Positions 47,310-59,076 of a DNA stretch of 64,000 nt are shown piece after piece. The translations under genes and the position numbers were made by a program. The stretch covers positions 35,730,060 through 35,794,059 of the forward strand of contig NC_081541.1 in assembly GCF_901000735.1 (NCBI RefSeq). Reading direction: 5' to 3'. Source of the stretch: Corylus avellana. Lineage: Eukaryota; Streptophyta; Magnoliopsida; Fagales; Betulaceae. Position 1 is the stretch's first letter, and each line of letters opens with the position of its first letter. Under the pieces are notes generated by a model that worked only from the letters and a program-made list of their open reading frames with translations, ran no database searches and was not told the DNA's origin.

Positions 47310-47787
47310 GAATAATTCTAAAAGTTCCTCTTGTGTCATTCCAATAATGATGTGACTATTAAAATTACCATTGGACTTGTGATTGATCATTATTATATTT
47401 TGATCAAATGATAATTTTAATAGCTACATTATTCTTGGGGAGACTCAAGAGGGACTTGTAGCATTACTCATATAGATATATATGAGTAATGCTACAAGTC
47501 CCTCTTGTATCCCTCTAAGAATAATGTGACTATTAAAATCATCATTGAACTTGTGATTAATCATTATTTGACTTTAATCAAATGGTGATTTTAATAGCCA
47601 CATTATTTTTGAAGATTCTATATATATAGGCGGTTAGCGATTAATGGTTTTGAAAAAACCTAAAACTGCTAACCGTAACTGTCTAGGCGATTAGTGGTTT
47701 TTGCTAACTGCCTTCAAAAGCGATTAGCGGTTAGTGTGTTTAGCGGTTAGTTGGCGGTTATTATAACCGCCCGCCTTTTCACCCCGG
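46988..47787. mobile_element. Foldback element with GGCGGTTA-type ends, hosting a nested MITE pair
   Basis: The left end is TAGGGGTAAAAAGGCGGTTA; the right end is, in reverse complement, GGGGTGAAAAGGCGGGCGGT. Inside both ends are many CTAACCGCT/AGCGGTTAG words in inverted orientation. The middle is occupied by an AC/TA microsatellite and by two head-to-head foldback elements. No target duplication was found. The copy in block C is at 58755-59554. Confidence 0.65.
47311..47630. mobile_element. Head-to-head pair of related MITEs forming a large palindrome
   Basis: Two related elements of about 160 bp face one another. They share GACTATTAAAAT..ATTTTAATAGC inverted ends and the word GGACTTGTGATTGATCATTA. 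At the junction, 47446-47474 and 47479-47507 are perfect 29-base inverted copies (CAAGAGGGACTTGTAGC... against ...GCTACAAGTCCCTCTTG) with a 4-base spacer. It lies inside the 46988-47787 element. The copy in block C is at 59078-59397. Confidence 0.8.
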
Positions 47788-48297
47788 CCACTCCCTTTTT
47801 TTTTTATATAAAAATATATATATATTATTAATTTTTACGTTTTTAATTTCTTTAATTTTTAAGTTTTATATTAAAAGTGACACAGGATGTCATTTTATTG
47901 GCCCTGACAAAACACCTAATAGAATTCGTCAAATGTATTGACTAAATTTGATGGTATAGACTAATTAAATTTATTTTTTGCATATCACATGAACCTTTGT
48001 GTTAATTTTGATATTATATAAAGCTAATTATAAATCAAGTAAATCCCATGTGGATTAGGATCCCCTCAAATTGCTTCCAAATTCAAGATTATCTTATTAT
48101 TAAATCCTAGTTCATTGAGACATTAAAGTTTTATTAACTTTAACATTATTTTGTGTAACATCTCGTAGGTTGTGGATTGTTAGATGTAAAGTATGGCTAG
48201 GATTTAATAATAAGAGAATTTCAAATTTGGAAGAAATTTGAGGAGATTCTGATCCATATACCGATTTTGAATTTTTGCCCTTAATTGTATACGTGAT

Positions 48298-49194
48298 TAG
48301 GGGTGTCAACCCGATCCCGATTCCCAGTTAACCGGGTCCCGATTAATCGGCCTGTTCCGGTTTGTACCCGGTTATCCGAACCGAGTAACCAGTTTTAAAA
48401 AAAATTGTATTTTGGACTTATTTTATATATTAAGCATAAAATAAGCCCATTTTTTGCACACAGTTGGCCTATTTTTTTAAAAAAAAATTAGCCTTTTTGT
48501 CCAACTAAATTGGGTTTTGTTGTGATTGTTCCAAATAAGTAAAAAATAAAAAAGCTCAAAAATTCTAAAAAATCAATGTTTTTGCCTATATGGGTCTTAA
48601 AAATAAAAATTTAATTTTTTTAAATGCCCTAAAAATCATTTTAAAAGCTTACCTAATTGGCTAATACTTAATATATGTAAACAAATTAACCAAGAACAAA
48701 AAGAGATATCTCCTCACAACTACAAACCTAAAGAAAACAATAAAAATAAGTATTTAAACAAACCAACAACAAGAAGAAATATCCCATACTACAACAATTC
48801 ACACCCCCCCACCCACTCCCCCCCCAAAAAAAAAAATCAATAAAACAAGTATTTAAATAAACTACTAACTAAAAGAAATACCCCCTTACAATAAAAATAG
48901 TTCATAAACATATTACAAACACAATGAAACCTAAACTAAAAACTAAGCTAAAAACTAAACTAAACACTAAAAAGTAAAAATAAAAGCAAATATATATATA
49001 TTTTTTATATATATATAATATTATATACATATATGCACCAGGTTAGCAGTTATAATTGGTTATTGGTTGGTGAATCGGTTATAACCGACCTGCTTGAACA
49101 CCGCTAAAAATTTGAACCAGAACCGAGGTCTCCTTGATTTTTTCCAACCGGCCCGGTTCGTGTCCCATTTTTCTGATATTTTTTGACACCCCTA
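48298..49194. mobile_element. Non-autonomous hAT-like element, 897 bp, with target duplication
   Basis: Perfect 12-bp terminal inverted repeats TAGGGGTGTCAA (48298-48309) and TTGACACCCCTA (49183-49194) are present. They are flanked by 8-bp direct repeats TACGTGAT and TACTTGAT that differ at one base. Length, T-A-G ends and an 8-bp duplication are the hAT superfamily pattern. Subterminal CCGGTT/AACCGG words are abundant. No transposase frame is present. The copy in block C is at 60065-60961. Confidence 0.85.
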
Positions 49195-49246
49195 TACTTG
49201 ATATTATATCATTAAAATCTTTAGTTTGGGAAGTGGGTGCATTTGA

Positions 49247-49280
49247 ATTGGGCCTCCAATCAAAAATCCCTGTTTGGGCC
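49247..49280 (+). promoter_or_regulatory. Two TGGGCC (site II type) motifs in the HDA19 promoter
   Basis: ATTGGGCC at 49247-49254 and TTTGGGCC at 49273-49280 lie about 250-300 bp before the likely first leader exon. The same pair recurs in block C at 61014-61047. The call is by motif and position; comparable motifs precede the AP-1 sigma gene. Confidence 0.45.
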
Positions 49281-50179
49281 TTGAAATATGTAATTCAATA
49301 AACTGGCGGAAAAGCAGTGGAACCGGCTATAGCCAATAAACCGGTTACGACGAATGACCGGCTCAAAGTCCTTTAGGTTTCATTAAAAGAGCAGTGTTTC
49401 AATCTGTGTACAACAATTATACTCCTCTAAATATTGAAATTATCGGTGATGACGATGACATCTTATTTGTTTAATAGCCACATTTATTCTTCTTCTTCTT
49501 CTTCTGGTGCATTGGCAGTGGCCGATTGGTTCATTCAGTAACGAAGACGAGCTAAAGCTATTGAGGTAAAGATAGAGTATTCACTTTTATGGGTTTTTTT
49601 ATTTTTATTTTTTATTTTTAAAAGGTTTAACATTAGAATGAATGCGACTCCGTATGTATTTTTATTGGTTAGCTTCGCCAGATTTCCATCTCTCGGGTGT
49701 GCCACTCCTACCCCTTGTTTGTTTGATTGAATAGCCTTCCAAATCTCGTATGTATGTATTTCAGCTTCCGTTACTTTTGAATAGCGGGACAAATCCGTTC
49801 TTCATTTTTCATTATGCAGAATCAATTGTTGTTGGGTTTTCTTTCTGTAACCTCTGTTTATTCATTCACTTATTTAGTTGTTTTCTTCTTCATATCTACC
49901 AAACCTACTATCAAAATCTTGTCTGATACAAGATTCTTCTAATCCCTTCTGTATATGCTTTTGTTTTGAATTATAAATCGGATATTATTCCTCACTTCTT
50001 CTTCTTCTTCTTCTCTCTCTCTTTCTCCCTTTCTCTAATTTTAAATATTATTTTTTTCGTTTTTGTTTTGGTGCTTGTAGGCCACTTTTACAAAGAAATC
50101 ATCTTTCGGGTTGTTTGACTTATAGGAGATCAGTTGCCATTAACATTAAGACAAAGAGTTGACATATATATATATATAT

Positions 50180-50349
50180 ATGGATTCTGGAGGAAATTCC
50201 CTACCTTCTGGGGCTGATGGGGTGAAGAGAAAAGTGAGTTATTTCTACGACCCAGAGGTTGGCAATTACTATTATGGGCAGGGTCATCCTATGAAGCCAC
50301 ATAGAATCAGAATGACACATGCTCTTCTTGCGCACTATGGATTGCTTCA
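50180..50349 (+). CDS. HDA19: HDA19-type histone deacetylase, 5' fragment cut by gap (copy A)
   Basis: The ATG at 50180 opens [20 protein letters not shown] and continues through [15 protein letters not shown] to residue 56, where the 100-N run begins. A likely leader intron is 49566-50080: GTAAAG donor after the exon ending TATTGAG, acceptor CTTGTAG before GCCACTTTT. The in-frame upstream ATG in the TA repeat is less likely as start, because the family begins MD(T/S)GGNSL. This is the same sequence as 61947-62116 and is most likely the same gene assembled twice. Confidence 0.85.
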
Positions 50350-50449
50350 NNNNNNNNNNNNNNNNNNNNNNNNNNNNNNNNNNNNNNNNNNNNNNNNNNN
50401 NNNNNNNNNNNNNNNNNNNNNNNNNNNNNNNNNNNNNNNNNNNNNNNNN
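50350..50449. other. Assembly gap, 100 N
   Basis: Exactly 100 N, a conventional placeholder for unknown length. It interrupts the HDA19 coding exon, and the sequence that follows belongs to the 3' end of the reductase, not to HDA19. Confidence 0.99.
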
Positions 50450-53400
50450 AGGGGCATCAAGTAGCCGTTGGGAGTCACCACAGAGCATCGCTAGACAGAC
50501 GGAAGATGACCCTGCTTCACCAGGGATGCAATGCAATCATCAAACATATCTTGGATAGACTTGAACTTGAATCCTAAACTCTTCAGCTTCGAGGTGTTGA
50601 ACTCATAATATGGTCTCTTTAGTTGCTCAAACCTGAAATACCTATCAAAATTAACAACCACAACCCACCAGATGTAGCCCTGTCCCTTTTTTTTTTTTTT
50701 TTTTCTTTTTTTAAGCAAATAAGGAAAAAGGGAACGGGAAATTACAAGGAGGGTGGCCAACCCAAACAACAGCCCAAATCAGACCTAATAACAAAGCAGA
50801 AACAAGAGAATTGAAAACCAAGCAAGGTAACAAGAGGGAATGGGTCAAAAAAATGACCCGACCCTATAAAAGTACCAATGCAGCCACAAAAGGCTTTAAT
50901 AAAAGGCAAAACAAAGAAATTCGAATAAATCTTTACAAGCAGAACAGAACCTGCGATGCAAAAGGCCAGATTTGGGATTGGTAGCCGTGTCCTTGTGTGT
51001 TTGTGTACATATATAAATGGTGAAAATAGCAGCCTACCTTTTTGGGATTGGTAGGGAAGGATATCGTGCTTTTAACAACAATGCCAACTCATCATTATCC
51101 ACCACAGTTGAACTACAGAGGTATCGCCCGTTAGCAGTTTCATCCTCGTAAACAAGGATGTGGGAAAGTGCAACATCATCTATGTGGACATATCCCATCC
51201 TTCCATGCCACTGGAATCTCTCTGTTTCCCCTGCTTAGTCATAATATATATATAAAATGATAATGAAGAAAATTAACAAAAGCACCAATTGATGGAGTAA
51301 TAAGTAATTAACTTTGCACATTCATATTTCAATTTGATTTCAGGGACTAGTTCGAACGATCTAGAGCCAGAATGAGTTTGATCAAAGGAGAAAAGAAAAC
51401 ACCTTTAAGCAAGCCAAGGACATCAGATGCAGTAGAACACAAATCTGGTGGCAAACTAGGTCCGACGACGAATGAGGGTAGAATAGTCACTAGATCAATC
51501 CCATTTTTGTTGCAGAATTCCCATGCTGCCCTCTCAGCGAGCGTTTTTGATAAAGCATACCATATCTTTCGCAATATTATGCACCATTAATGGCCATGCC
51601 AGAAGATGATGATGATGAGATACATAGTTAAGAGCTAGGTTGATGTGAAAAATCAACCAAAAGAATTATAGCAATTAATAATGTTACCTGGAGTCTCTCA
51701 CAGAGTTCGACAGAGCTCCAAGATGTTTCGTCCAAAGGTACATTAGGATCAAAATCATCTCTTGCCCTCACAGTTGAAGAAGATGAGGTGAGAACTACTC
51801 GCCTTAAGGACGGATTCTTCTTGCATGAACGTAGCACGTTCAATGTACCCTCGATAGCCGGTTCTAAGATTTCTGCCTGTAAAGGTTATATATATGTTAA
51901 GGCCACAAAACACACGTGATCAGTTTTTCATTAGATATTTAAGGCCGGAGGCCGGAGCACAGAGTTTGGGGTAGATCGGCCACCCCAAGCAGCGGCTGGG
52001 GGTGGCTCAGTAAAATTCGGAGAAGAACATGCCTTTGGATCAGATGAAGCTTTGTGCACAGGAGAAGCAGTGTGGAAGACACCATGGCATCCCATGATCG
52101 CGTCGTCAAAGCTGCCCTCTTCCATTAAATCAGCTTTCACCAATCGAAGTCTCTCCCTTGCTCCTTCCAGCCTCAACAGATGTGCCAACTTCTTCTCATT
52201 TGCTGCTATGCATAAACCAAGAATGATAAATAGTTCCATTAATATATTTTCTTTCTTGTTTTTGGGGGTGGGGGGGTAGGCGGGGTCTGAGGAGAGAAGA
52301 GAGTGGCAGAAAAAACCTGGATCTCTAACAGTTCCAATGACACAATATCCAGACAAGAGAAGCCGCTTAACTAGCCAAGACGCCAGGAAACCAGAAGCCC
52401 CTGTGACACAAACTTTGCCTTTAAATTCGACCTGTTCATCCATTTTCTAGCCTTTGAGTTTGAATCCTTCCTTGTAGGCTTGGGGCTTGTTGGAGGGGCT
52501 AAAACCAAAGATAAGGCGATCAAGGGGTAGGGATATATACTGCAGAATGAACGATCCCTGTCGAATTTATTGATGGTGAAATTACACTGTGCTTTCCCTT
52601 TATTGTTGGGAAATTCCAAGAGTATGAATGCTTTCTCACAGTTCACTAATTAAAATAGCTAAAGTACGTTTTCTCTACGTACCTCTAGCAGCCTTACTAA
52701 TTTAATAATTTAGTTGAAAAATTACACTGTACTTTTCCTTTACTGTTGGAAAATTCCATGAGTATGAATGCTTTCTCACAGTTTACTAATTATTTAAATA
52801 TTCTTTATTATTTAAATATTATTTTTTAAAGATTTTTTAAAAATATTCTTTTATTTTTTTAATGTTTGTATTTTCCTAACATTTATGTTTTTGAATATTT
52901 GTCTTATTCTAATTGTCATGCTTTTAAAAACTTGTATTTTCCTAATGGTCATATTTTTTAATTTGTTGTCTTATCCTAACGGTTATATTTTTGAATATTT
53001 GTCTTATCTTAACGATCTTAATGATCATATTTTTTTAATTTTTTCTTTTTCCTCAAAAAAAATGATATACGCTTTCACTATAAAAAAAAAAAAAATGATC
53101 ATACTTAATGATCATACTTTTTTAATTTTTTCTTTTTAATTTTTTCTTTTTCAAAAAAATGATTATATAGGTTTGTTCTATGTTTTTTTTCTCTTGGTGA
53201 GTGAAAAGGGAGGAGAGAGAAAATTAATATTAATAAATTTTTATTTATTTGGTGAGTGAACAATACTCACTTTTTTTTTTCCTAAACAATACTTACTATT
53301 GATAATGAGTATTCACTATTTTTTTTTAGCAAAGCAGTGAGGCTCTAGGAGAGGGTTATTGGACTTTTTCAACAAATTAACTCACCAAAATAGCAAAAAA

Positions 53401-54086
53401 TGATTTTTTTAAGGTTGCTAATTAATAATACTCTTATAAACTCACCACCATCCCGGTCGACTTTATTATATATATCTACATGTGCTGTTCTTTTTCCTTC
53501 GTTGTTGGGAAATTCGAAGAGTGTGGATGGAGAGGGTAGCTACGGCATCCCATGCTTGTGGCCTATTGCACTGCAGGATATCTATCTATATATATATATA
53601 CACGAGCACAAAATAGGATATTAACACGGGGATAAAAGCAATGACCAAGATGCATGGATTTAGGTTGAAAGTAGATAACCAACAAAAAGTGCTGAATATC
53701 ACACATTCTTGCAGCACTACCTTAGTTAAAAAAAAAAAAAAAAATATTATTATTATTATTATTTTATTTTTTTAATGTAATAGAAATGGGAAGGCTTGCC
53801 CGCCACCCTCCACCTTGCGAGCCACTCCAGAGATTGCTAGGGTGTCCTGGGGAGGTTCGTAGGTAGGGGTAAAAAGACGGTTACGATTAGTGATTATTGG
53901 CTAAAACCACTAACCGTAACCGCCTAAGCAATTAATAAAATCTACTAACCGCCTCTGCTGACTGCCTAAGCGGTTAGTAACTATAATAACCACTAACCGC
54001 TTCTTAAAATAAATTTTTTTAAAAAAGAAAAACCAAAACCATGTCGTTTTATGGTAATACGATAATATCATATGACATCGTTTTTA
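50450..54086. repeat. Assembly block B, diverged copy of 43560-47230
   Basis: It begins at the equivalent of 43560 and ends at about the equivalent of 47230, with a net loss of about 34 bp. Reductase exons are unchanged. Non-coding parts carry substitutions and indels, most visibly around 52795-53175 and in the TA and ATT microsatellites. Coding identity with non-coding variation fits an alternative haplotype contig. Confidence 0.85.
50491..52443 (-). CDS. CCR-like / phenylacetaldehyde-reductase-like dehydrogenase, copy B
   Basis: Exons in coding order: 52443-52317, 52202-52033, 51876-51688, 51565-51403, 51230-51038, 50641-50491. The predicted 330-residue protein appears identical to copy A, including [13 protein letters not shown], YxxxK and the GC donor after DPK. 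The block it lies in ends in gaps on both sides, so it is probably an allele or duplicate contig and not a separate gene. Confidence 0.85.
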
Positions 54087-54186
54087 NNNNNNNNNNNNNN
54101 NNNNNNNNNNNNNNNNNNNNNNNNNNNNNNNNNNNNNNNNNNNNNNNNNNNNNNNNNNNNNNNNNNNNNNNNNNNNNNNNNNNNNN
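54087..54186. other. Assembly gap, 100 N
   Basis: Exactly 100 N. Left flank is the equivalent of about 47230 in block A; right flank is the equivalent of 42420. The two flanks are therefore out of order relative to block A. Confidence 0.99.
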
Positions 54187-55367
54187 TTTAAAAAAAAAAA
54201 AAGAAAAAAACCATTCAATCATTGATAAATATTTTGATGAATATTTACAATATCAAAAGCAGGTCGACGAGCTTTCTCAAAATAAATATCACTTCTTCTA
54301 TATAGCAAAGAGTGCAAAAGAGAGAAACCCTCAACTGCAAAAGAGAATTTGAGTGTGGTCAATTAATTGGCCATAACAAAGACACCAATTTTGTTCCTCC
54401 TTGGATCCATTAATTAAGGCAGGAAAGACACATCTCGCAAACCAACACGTTAAACTGTTAAAGTAACGGCAGCCACATGAATACTCAACCATTACGAGGT
54501 CGACGCGTGTTCATCTGTTCGATCGATCGGTTTCGGCTTGCCAAGATATTTTCTACCCCGCCATGCCATTGAATGTATTACCGGTGGAGCCAATGACGCA
54601 GACGGCATACCCACTTGACATTCAGGGAAGAATCCTAGAAAGGAGGGGACGGTCTCCATTATACTTAAGGTTGTAGTATCATTATCTGGGCAAATAATTC
54701 AAGCAAACAAAACCAAAACAGAAGAAATAACGTACAAAGACAACAGGACACGTACAACAAGGAACAAAACACTTACGAGGATTCAAATCACTAATGGCGA
54801 CAACTGCTGGGGACCTGGGGTAAAAGACACAATGGATTTTCACACGACCTTCGCTCGAGCGATTAATCAAAGGACAGATTTTTATTTTTATTTCGTTAAA
54901 TAAGAATAATTTTGTGATCTTTCTTTCAATATCAGAGTTTTGTCCCATTTTCTTTAGTTCTTATAATTTTTCAGAATTTATAGAAAAGTTGTAAAGTTAG
55001 TATGTGCGCGCAGATTCTGCTTCCCATAAAAATGAAGTTAATTATATATATATAAGGCCCTGTGACTGATCTCAAAATATACCATAAGAGACTGTACATG
55101 TTTGGTATATTGTTCACACACTGTCTTCTAACTGTTGTTGCATTGCATGTGTGTGTGGAGAGAGAGAGAGAGAGAGAGATTAACAAAAGGTGCTAATTAA
55201 TTAGAGACCAAAACAGAAAAGAAAAAGTGTTTGATTAGGAAGTTCATTCACTCTTATATATATATGCTTTTTATTTAAGGTAAAATCCACACTACATGAT
55301 ATAGTTGAGGGGCATCAAGTAGCCGTAGGGGCATCAAGTAGCCGTTGGGAGTCACCACAGAGCATCG

Positions 55368-57320
55368 CTAGACAGACGGAAGATGACCCTGCTTCACCAG
55401 GGATGCAATGCAATCATCAAACATATCTTGGATAGACTTGAACTTGAATCCTAAACTCTTCAGCTTCGAGGTGTTGAACTCATAATATGGTCTCTTTAGT
55501 TGCTCAAACCTGAAATACCTATCAAAATTAACAACCACAACCCACCAGATGTAGCCCTGTCCCTTTTTTTTTTTTTTTTTTCTTTTTTTAAGCAAATAAG
55601 GAAAAAGGGAACGGGAAATTACAAGGAGGGTGGCCAACCCAAACAACAGCCCAAATCAGACCTAATAACAAAGCAGAAACAAGAGAATTGAAAACCAAGC
55701 AAGGTAACAAGAGGGAATGGGTCAAAAAAATGACCCGACCCTATAAAAGTACCAATGCAGCCACAAAAGGCTTTAATAAAAGGCAAAACAAAGAAATTCG
55801 AATAAATCTTTACAAGCAGAACAGAACCTGCGATGCAAAAGGCCAGATTTGGGATTGGTAGCCGTGTCCTTGTGTGTTTGTGTACATATATAAATGGTGA
55901 AAATAGCAGCCTACCTTTTTGGGATTGGTAGGGAAGGATATCGTGCTTTTAACAACAATGCCAACTCATCATTATCCACCACAGTTGAACTACAGAGGTA
56001 TCGCCCGTTAGCAGTTTCATCCTCGTAAACAAGGATGTGGGAAAGTGCAACATCATCTATGTGGACATATCCCATCCTTCCATGCCACTGGAATCTCTCT
56101 GTTTCCCCTGCTTAGTCATAATATATATATAAAATGATAATGAAGAAAATTAACAAAAGCACCAATTGATGGAGTAATAAGTAATTAACTTTGCACATTC
56201 ATATTTCAATTTGATTTCAGGGACTAGTTCGAACGATCTAGAGCCAGAATGAGTTTGATCAAAGGAGAAAAGAAAACACCTTTAAGCAAGCCAAGGACAT
56301 CAGATGCAGTAGAACACAAATCTGGTGGCAAACTAGGTCCGACGACGAATGAGGGTAGAATAGTCACTAGATCAATCCCATTTTTGTTGCAGAATTCCCA
56401 TGCTGCCCTCTCAGCGAGCGTTTTTGATAAAGCATACCATATCTTTCGCAATATTATGCACCATTAATGGCCATGCCAGAAGATGATGATGATGAGATAC
56501 ATAGTTAAGAGCTAGGTTGATGTGAAAAATCAACCAAAAGAATTATAGCAATTAATAATGTTACCTGGAGTCTCTCACAGAGTTCGACAGAGCTCCAAGA
56601 TGTTTCGTCCAAAGGTACATTAGGATCAAAATCATCTCTTGCCCTCACAGTTGAAGAAGATGAGGTGAGAACTACTCGCCTTAAGGACGGATTCTTCTTG
56701 CATGAACGTAGCACGTTCAATGTACCCTCGATAGCCGGTTCTAAGATTTCTGCCTGTAAAGGTTATATATATGTTAAGGCCACAAAACACACGTGATCAG
56801 TTTTTCATTAGATATTTAAGGCCGGAGGCCGGAGCACAGAGTTTGGGGTAGATCGGCCACCCCAAGCAGCGGCTGGGGGTGGCTCAGTAAAATTCGGAGA
56901 AGAACATGCCTTTGGATCAGATGAAGCTTTGTGCACAGGAGAAGCAGTGTGGAAGACACCATGGCATCCCATGATCGCGTCGTCAAAGCTGCCCGCTTCC
57001 ATTAAATCAGCTTTCACCAATCGAAGTCTCTCCCTTGCTCCTTCCAGCCTCAACAGATGTGCCAACTTCTTCTCATTTGCTGCTATGCATAAACCAAGAA
57101 TGATAAATAGTTCCATTAATATATTTTCTTTCTTGTTTTTGGGGGTGGGGGGGTAGGCGGGGTCTGAGGAGAGAAGAGAGTGGCAGAAAAAACCTGGATC
57201 TCTAACAGTTCCAATGACACAATATCCAGACAAGAGAAGCCGCTTAACTAGCCAAGACGCCAGGAAACCAGAAGCCCCTGTGACACAAACTTTGCCTTTA
57301 AATTCGACCTGTTCATCCAT
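55368..57320 (-). CDS. CCR-like / phenylacetaldehyde-reductase-like dehydrogenase, copy C
   Basis: Exons in coding order: 57320-57194, 57079-56910, 56753-56565, 56442-56280, 56107-55915, 55518-55368, encoding 330 residues. It differs from copies A and B by one noticed substitution: LMEEGSFDD becomes LMEAGSFDD (GAG to GCG) in exon 2. Motifs and the GC-AG intron are the same. Because block C is contiguous with the intact HDA19 exon, this copy is the best representative of the real locus. Confidence 0.88.
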
Positions 57321-59044
57321 TTTCTAGCCTTTGAGTTTGAATCCTTCCTTGTAGGCTTGGGGCTTGTTGGAGGGGCTAAAACCAAAGATAAGGCGATCAA
57401 GGGGTAGGGATATATACTGCAGAATGAACGATCCCTGTCGAATTTATTGATGGTGAAATTACACTGTGCTTTCCCTTTATTGTTGGGAAATTCCAAGAGT
57501 ATGAATGCTTTCTCACAGTTCACTAATTAAAATAGCTAAAGTACGTTTTCTCTAGGTACCTCTAGCAGCCTTACTAATTTAATAATTTAGTTGAAAAATT
57601 ACACTGTACTTTTCCTTTATTGTTGGAAAATTCCATGAGTATGAATGCTTTCTCACAGTTTACTAATTATTTAAATATTCTTTAAATATTCTTTATTATT
57701 TAAATATTCTTTTTTAAAGATTTTTTTAAAATGTTCTTTTATTTTTTTTAATGTTTGTATTTTCCTAATATTTATATTTTTTAATATTTGTCTTATTCTA
57801 ATTGTCATGCTTTTAAAAACTTGTATTTTCATAACGGTCATATTTTTTAATTTGTTGTCTTATCCTAACGGTTATATTTTTGAATATTTGTCTTATCTTA
57901 ACGATCTTAATGATCATATTTTTTTTAATTTTTTCTTTTTCCTAAAAAAAAAATAATATACGCTTTCACTATAAATAAAATCATTTCCTCTCCAATTATC
58001 ATTCACCTCGACCTAGGTTTGTCCTATGTTTTTTTTCTCTTGGTGAGTGAAAAGGGAGGAGAGAGAAAATTAATTTTAATAAATTTTTATTTATTTGGTG
58101 AGTGAACAATACTCACTTTTTTTTTTTCCTAAACAATACTTACTATTGATAATGAGTATTCACTATTTTTTTTTTAGCAAAGCAGTGAGGCTCTAGGAGA
58201 GGGTTTTTGGACTTTTTCAACAAATTAACTCACCAAAATAGCAAAAAATGATTTTTTTAAGGTTGCTAATTAATAATACTCTTATAAACTCACCACCATC
58301 CCGGTCGACTTTATTATATCTACATGTGCTGTTCTTTTTCCTTCGTTGTTGGGAAATTCGAAGAGTGTGGATGGAGAGGGTAGCTACGGCATCCCATGCT
58401 TGTGGCCTATTGCACTGCAGGATATCTATCTATATATATATATATATATATATACACGAGCACAAAATAGGATATTAACACGGGGATAAAAGCAATGACC
58501 AAGATGCATGGATTTAGGTTGAAAGTAGATAACCAACAAAAAGTGCTGAATATCACACATTCTTGCAGCACTACCTTAGTTAAAAAATAATAATAATAAA
58601 AAATAAATAAAAATAAAAATAAAAATTATTATTATTATTATTATTATTATTATTTTATTTTTTTAATATAATAGAAATGGGAAGGCTTGCCCGCCACCCT
58701 CCACCTTGCGAGCCACTCCAGAGATTGCTAGGGTGTCCTACGGAGGTTCGTAGGTAGGGGTAAAAAGGCGGTTACGATTAGTGATTATTAGCTAAAACCG
58801 CTAACCGTAATCGTCTAAGCAATTAGCAAAATCTACTAACCACCTCCACTAACTGCCTAAACGGTTAGTAACTATAATAACCACTAACCGCTTCTTAAAA
58901 TAAATTTTTTAAATAAATTTTAATTTTTTTTAAAAAAGAAAAACCAAAACCATGTCGTTTTATGGTAATACGATAATATCATATGACATCGTTTTTAGAT
59001 TTTTATATATATTTAAAATTTTAAACACAAAAACGACATCGTTT

Positions 59045-59076
<32 letters not shown>

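Larger units (their letters stand above)
45554..49246. other. Repeat-rich DNA between the divergent reductase and HDA19 genes
   Basis: After the reductase leader and promoter (to about 45900) comes AT-rich DNA with repeated TATTTGTCTTATYCTAA words (45900-46170). From 46988 on there are three foldback/DNA-transposon structures, listed separately. No gene was recognised. The same content recurs at 57321-61013. Confidence 0.6.
42420..50349. repeat. Assembly block A (7.93 kb), duplicated at 54187-62116
   Basis: Every landmark in this block recurs 11767 bases downstream with no length change. Only two substitutions were noticed: one in the reductase coding sequence and one at 45785 versus 57552. 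Block A ends mid-codon at a 100-N run and block C starts directly after another. This is the pattern of overlapping contigs placed side by side. Confidence 0.92.

Noticed and set aside
50161..50182. Upstream in-frame ATG in the TA repeat as the HDA19 start
   Set aside because: It would add MTYIYIY from a TA microsatellite; family proteins start MD(T/S)GGNSL.
50159..50464. Open frames crossing the N runs (also 54041-54352 and 63732-63941)
   Set aside because: They depend on translating N as coding sequence and join unrelated flanks.
43601..57320. Three tandem reductase genes as a biological family expansion
   Set aside because: Intron, intergenic and transposon sequence is as similar as coding sequence, blocks are out of order, and all junctions are 100-N gaps. 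An assembly cause is far simpler.
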